Source: an uncultured Muribaculaceae bacterium (GTDB taxonomy: Bacteria > Bacteroidota > Bacteroidia > Bacteroidales > Muribaculaceae). Taken from it: DNA of 41,837 nt. A program made the position numbers and the translations under genes. Under the pieces are notes generated by a model, which ran no database searches, was not told the origin of the DNA, and saw only the letters and a list, made by a program, of their open reading frames with translations. Every line of letters begins with the position of its first letter. Positions within the stretch are counted from its first letter, which is position 1. Below are positions 39,153 through 41,837 of this stretch, piece by piece. The stretch is taken from positions 1 through 41,837 of the forward strand of contig CAJTTA010000017.1 of assembly GCA_910579305.1 (NCBI GenBank). The letters are read 5' to 3'.

Positions 39153-40112
39153 TTAATATTTAAGCCCGCACTCTTTGAACAGTTCTTTGTCTTCCTCTAC
39201 ACCATTGCCTATGGATGTCAGCATGTCTCCCATGAGTACACCATTCATGCCGCCGCGCAGGATGCGAGCCATGGATGTGTGACTGAGACGTTTGCGGCCT
39301 CCGGCAAATCTAAGAGTCTTGTCAGGCAGTATGAATCGGAAGATGGCCACAGTGCGTATGATCTCCTCCTCACTGATAAGCGGCTGATTTTCAAGTGGAG
39401 TACCCTTTATCGGTTCAAGTATATTTATAGGCACGGAATCCACATCCAGCTCTCTTAGCTCAAATGCAAGCTCTATTCGGTGAGCCATTGATTCGCCCAT
39501 ACCTATAATACCTCCTGAGCACACTTGTAGGCCTGCTTTACGGGCAGCACGGATAGTCTGTTTTTTTTCTTCGCTCGTGTGAGTGGAACAAAGGGTAGGG
39601 AAGAATTCCGCCGAGGTTTCAAGATTACAGTGATAGCGCTTTACTCCGGCTTCGCGCAGTTCACGCATCTGGCCTTCAGAGAGGAGTCCCATGGAAGCAC
39701 ACAGATACAGCGATGTCTCGGCATTAAGACAACGATACATGTCAAGAAAAGCAGGAAGATCATGCTCGGAGACACGTTTTCCACTTGTTACAAGAGAAAA
39801 CCGACGTATGCCGACACGTTCATTCTCTCGAGCTGCTTTCATTACTTCTTGAGAATCAATGGCATTGTAGGTCTTGCATCCGGTGTTATGACGCGATGCT
39901 TGCGCGCACCATCGACAGTCTTCGCCACACAGCCCGGAGCGGGCATTGACTATAGAACATGCATCAACATTGTCGCCGGCTTTTATCTGGCGTATTCTGT
40001 CGGCCGCGTCGCATAATGCATCTAAATCATCGTATGAGGCGAGAGAAAGGGCTTCATCGCGAGTGATGAAACCTCCGGCTAAGACTCGCTCTGTAATCTC
40101 GGTAAGATTCAT
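39153..40112 (-). CDS. bioB: Biotin synthase
   Basis: A radical SAM enzyme that inserts sulfur into dethiobiotin, the last step of biotin synthesis. The 319-residue protein has the radical-SAM [4Fe-4S] motif C62-x3-C66-x2-C69 (GLCGEDCRWCAQ), the family motif RFSLVTSGKRVS, YHCNLETSAEFF (its Cys ligates the auxiliary [2Fe-2S] cluster in other BioB), CSGGIIGMGES, SVPINILEPIKGTPLEN and LRFAGGRK near the end with the Arg ligand. No other bio gene lies in the window. A perfect palindrome lies over the transcription-start region (40120-40138). Confidence 0.96.
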   Translation of the reverse strand: MNLTEITERVLAGGFITRDEALSLASYDDLDALCDAADRIRQIKAGDNVDACSIVNARSGLCGEDCRWCAQASRHNTGCKTYNAIDSQEVMKAARENERVGIRRFSLVTSGKRVSEHDLPAFLDMYRCLNAETSLYLCASMGLLSEGQMRELREAGVKRYHCNLETSAEFFPTLCSTHTSEEKKQTIRAARKAGLQVCSGGIIGMGESMAHRIELAFELRELDVDSVPINILEPIKGTPLENQPLISEEEIIRTVAIFRFILPDKTLRFAGGRKRLSHTSMARILRGGMNGVLMGDMLTSIGNGVEEDKELFKECGLKY

Positions 40113-40119
40113 TTTTATG

Positions 40120-40138
40120 GTAGTTTTTTACAAACTAC
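40120..40138. promoter_or_regulatory. Palindrome over the bioB start region (candidate operator)
   Basis: GTAGTTT (40120-40126) and AAACTAC (40132-40138) form a perfect 7-bp inverted repeat with a five-base centre. It touches the -7 element and covers the likely transcription start, the position expected for a repressor site such as a biotin-responsive regulator. It could equally be an mRNA hairpin eight bases before the ATG. No regulator is assigned. Confidence 0.4.
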
Positions 40139-40169
40139 AAAATTACTCAAAAAATCCTAACAGGCCAAA
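40138..40169 (-). promoter_or_regulatory. Bacteroidetes promoter of bioB (TTTG-N20-TAATTTTG)
   Basis: On the minus strand TTTG (40169-40166), 20 bases, then TAATTTTG (40145-40138). The spacing is one base over the usual 19. It lies 26 bases before the bioB ATG. Confidence 0.6.
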
Positions 40170-40916
40170 TCAATTGAGAGATAAGTGGCTCAATGTGTCT
40201 CGGATTTCTCGGGAGATCTCCGGCTCCGGTTCTTCTGTGGCTGCGGCGGCCATGCCCAGAGCAAGAGAGTGTTGAGCCTTGAAGAAACTCTCCATCATGT
40301 AGCATAGAGTGTCGGTGCGGGTGCTGTCTTCGGGCAGATACAGCATGTCGGCCACGGCATTGACCGCGAGTTTGCCTTCAAATGTATGATGACCGGATGT
40401 GAGCTTTATGACAGGAGTCAGGTCGTTTACCCGATTTATTATTCTTGCAAGCATATCCTGGCGCTCATTCTCTACAATGTATATGCATGGATATACTATG
40501 CGCAGCATATGATCGGATAGAGGCATGATCCTGAAGTATCCTCCATGATATGATACGTTTATTGATCCTCCCTCCATCACAGGCCTTAGCTCCAGTGATT
40601 CAAGATCATGCAATACGGTCGTGAGAGCATTTCTATTCCGGAAGCTGTCATATTTTCTTTCCTCTTGCGATCTTCGCGATTTCGCTCCCTTCTCAGAGCC
40701 CGTATTGGATTTCCACAGGCCTGACACTGACAATATGAGGCATAGCAGCAATGCTGACAGGCAAGCTCCTAACAATAGCCCCCACCAGGGGTTGGCATTA
40801 AGTGGCGAAGATGTAAAGAAGAGCATCACGACAGCTGTGAGACATAGAGATATAAGCCCGATAACAGGAATGCGAGTGTCGCGAATTGGGAGATATGGGG
40901 TGAAGATGTGTTGCAT
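40170..40916 (-). CDS. Two-TM protein with C-terminal soluble domain, function unknown
   Basis: I do not recognise this 248-residue protein with certainty. Two membrane segments lie near 17-36 (VIGLISLCLTAVVMLFFTSS) and 44-67 (WWGLLLGACLSALLLCLILS), then a basic linker (KSNTGSEKGAKSRRSQEERK). The soluble domain of about 150 residues contains YHGGYFRIMPLSDHMLRIVY, ENERQDMLARIINRVNDLTP and MMESFFKAQHSLALG. The strand-strand-helix order and the IINRVND segment faintly recall YbjN/type III-chaperone-like folds; that is a guess. The C terminus is acidic (TEEPEPEISREIRD). Its stop is 57 bases upstream of the bioB ATG on the same strand, so read-through to bioB is possible, but bioB has its own promoter. 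Confidence 0.75.
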   Translation of the reverse strand: MQHIFTPYLPIRDTRIPVIGLISLCLTAVVMLFFTSSPLNANPWWGLLLGACLSALLLCLILSVSGLWKSNTGSEKGAKSRRSQEERKYDSFRNRNALTTVLHDLESLELRPVMEGGSINVSYHGGYFRIMPLSDHMLRIVYPCIYIVENERQDMLARIINRVNDLTPVIKLTSGHHTFEGKLAVNAVADMLYLPEDSTRTDTLCYMMESFFKAQHSLALGMAAAATEEPEPEISREIRDTLSHLSLN

Positions 40917-41043
40917 GGCATTGCTCTTTAAGTAAGATAAGAAATCATTTTATTATGGTGAGTTTATACGACATTACCCTTGTCGTTTAGAAAGTTTAAC
41001 ATTTGATAATGTCAGTTTGTCTTTCAGTTATTTATCTCGCAAC

Positions 41044-41077
41044 AACGCCTAACTTCCACGGATTTTAGGCGTTTTTT
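41044..41077 (+). terminator. Rho-independent terminator with no visible upstream plus-strand gene
   Basis: A perfect 9-bp stem, AACGCCTAA (41044-41052) with TTAGGCGTT (41065-41073), loop of 12, and a T-run from 41072 to 41077. No plus-strand gene precedes it within 4 kb, and the minus orientation lacks a T-run. The transposase gene begins shortly after. Confidence 0.6.
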
Positions 41078-41112
41078 GGCTCTGCTACAAAAAGTCACCA
41101 AAGTTACTAAAC

Positions 41113-41131
41113 CCAACCCCAAACAGGTTGG
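41113..41131 (+). promoter_or_regulatory. Small hairpin just before the transposase start
   Basis: CCAACC (41113-41118) pairs with GGTTGG (41126-41131), ending three bases before the ATG. Such structures limit translation of insertion-sequence transposases when transcripts enter from outside; that role is inferred. Confidence 0.35.
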
Positions 41132-41134
41132 ACA

Positions 41135-41806
41135 ATGGATAAAGTAAACTTTGGAGCATTTAACTCGCTGTATGACTTCTTTGAAGCATTCCCAAATGAG
41201 GAGGCTTGCATCGCCTTCCTCGAAAGTAAACGTTGGGAGAATGGAGTAGTATCTCCTTATGACCCCACTTCAAAGGTTTACCATCGTGGCGATGGTTATT
41301 ATCGGTGTAAGAACACGGGCAAGAATTTCAACGTGCGTATAGGTACGATATTTGAAGGAACAAAGTTGCCTCTACGCAAGTGGTTCATGGCTATCTATCT
41401 TATCTGCAATCATAAGAAGTCAATATCCGCCACCCAATTAGCGAAGGATATATCCGTAACACTGAAAACATCGTGGTTTCTTTTGCATAAAATCCGCAGG
41501 ACATTCCATAGTATTCATTTGGAGAAGTTAGACGGTGAAGTTGAGTTGGATGAAACCTTTGTCGGAGGCAAGAATAAAAACCGACACGCCAATAAGAAGG
41601 TCAAGAATAGTCAGGGCAGAAGTTTCAAAGATAAAGTTCCTGTTCTCGGAATGCTTCAACGGGGTGGAAACGTGATTTGCAAGGTGGTAAAGGACACTTC
41701 CGTTAAATCCCTTACACCACCTATCCTCAAAGCAGTAAAGCGCACCGCAACGCTCTTTACCGATGAATGGTGTGGCTATGACTTTTTAGTAGATGACAAA
41801 ATTTAA
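41135..41806 (+). pseudogene. IS1595-family transposase, 3'-truncated
   Basis: The 223 residues match the N-terminal and central parts of IS1595-family (ISXO2-like) transposases: the NFNVRIGTIFEGTKLPLRKWFMAIYL block near 64-89, a helix-turn-helix-like stretch SATQLAKDISVTLKTSWFLL, and two acidic catalytic residues, D139 in ELDETFVGG and D210 in LFTDEW. The frame then stops at 41806, soon after DEWCGYDF. Full-length relatives run to about 300 residues with a conserved ...IEGFWSLLKRG segment that supplies the third catalytic residue; this is missing. The N-terminal zinc ribbon retains only one Cys (YRCKNTGK), which I recall as usual in the Bacteroidetes SPxDPxSKVY subtype. It is probably inactive. 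Truncation could be a real deletion, a second insertion or an assembly edge. Confidence 0.8.
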
Positions 41807-41837
41807 ATTTATGCTGTTAAACATCTAATTTTCAAGT

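Larger units (their letters stand above)
41078..41837 (+). mobile_element. Partial IS1595-family insertion sequence at the window edge
   Basis: The transposase gene below belongs to the IS1595 family. A possible left end begins at 41078 (GGCTCTGCTACAAAAAGTC) directly after the T-run of a terminator, but I cannot confirm it because the right end and target duplication are not in the window. The internal boundary is therefore provisional. Confidence 0.45.

Noticed and set aside
41135..41806. Loss of zinc-ribbon Cys as evidence of transposase decay
   Set aside because: From memory, the Bacteroidetes SPxDPxSKVY subtype normally lacks these Cys residues, so it is not counted; the missing C terminus is the real evidence.
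1..41837. CRISPR arrays, tRNA or rRNA genes, prophage or toxin-antitoxin pairs
   Set aside because: No regularly spaced repeats, tRNA-like cloverleaf ends, rRNA segments, phage structural genes or paired small genes were seen on reading both strands.

Overview
The window looks like chromosome from a member of the Bacteroidales, most likely Muribaculaceae or a close relative; the family-level call is inference. Four things point that way. Promoters fit the Bacteroidetes pattern TTTG-N19-TAnnTTTG, with exact matches before three genes, and most starts lack a strong Shine-Dalgarno. Secreted proteins end in short type IX-like tails. There are PorT-type small outer-membrane barrels and a PepSY-like periplasmic protein. 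Ribosomal protein S16 carries the long Ala/Glu/Lys-rich tail seen in this phylum. No tRNA, rRNA or CRISPR array was found.

Layout. 1-3.9 kb (minus): two tandem paralogous beta-barrel proteins followed by priA. 4-5.1 kb (plus): a MIP18/DUF59 iron-sulfur assembly factor followed by lpxH. 5.1-6.6 kb: eno, behind a leader with two hairpins and a U-tract. 6.6-7.1 kb: the only long non-coding stretch, which contains strong inverted repeats. 7.1-10.8 kb: a 1225-residue secreted repeat protein. 11.0-11.6 kb: rpsP behind a structured leader. 11.8-13.7 kb: a secreted CotH-kinase-fold protein. 13.8-18.9 kb (minus): a tight five-gene run of polyprenol-phosphate glycosyltransferase, MscS channel, patatin, GH13 amylase and prs. 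19.1-19.5 kb: a PepSY-like protein. 19.6-22.3 kb: alaS (minus), divergent from a plus run of M23 peptidase, MerR regulator, pyrK and Crp-like regulator. 25.1-30.3 kb (minus): pyrD, tex, engB, GtrB-like glycosyltransferase and GtrA. 30.4-34.3 kb (plus): CPA2 antiporter and guaA. 34.5-36.0 kb: HtrA protease. 36.2-40.1 kb (minus): bioB, acyl-CoA synthetase, prfB. 40.2-40.9 kb: a two-TM protein of unknown function. 41.1-41.8 kb: a 3'-truncated IS1595-family transposase at the window edge.

Most of the content is housekeeping: replication restart, translation, nucleotide synthesis (prs, pyrK, pyrD, guaA), glycolysis, biotin, lipid A and envelope upkeep. The genes least explained by known biology are the 1225-residue repeat protein, the CotH-type protein and the two-TM protein. 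I see no defence island, biosynthetic cluster, prophage or clearly new multi-gene system. The best leads are regulatory RNA: the rpsP leader, the eno leader with a terminator-like hairpin, and the structured gap at 6.6-7.0 kb. Second to these are a palindrome over the bioB start region and a separated, oppositely oriented pyrK/pyrD pair.
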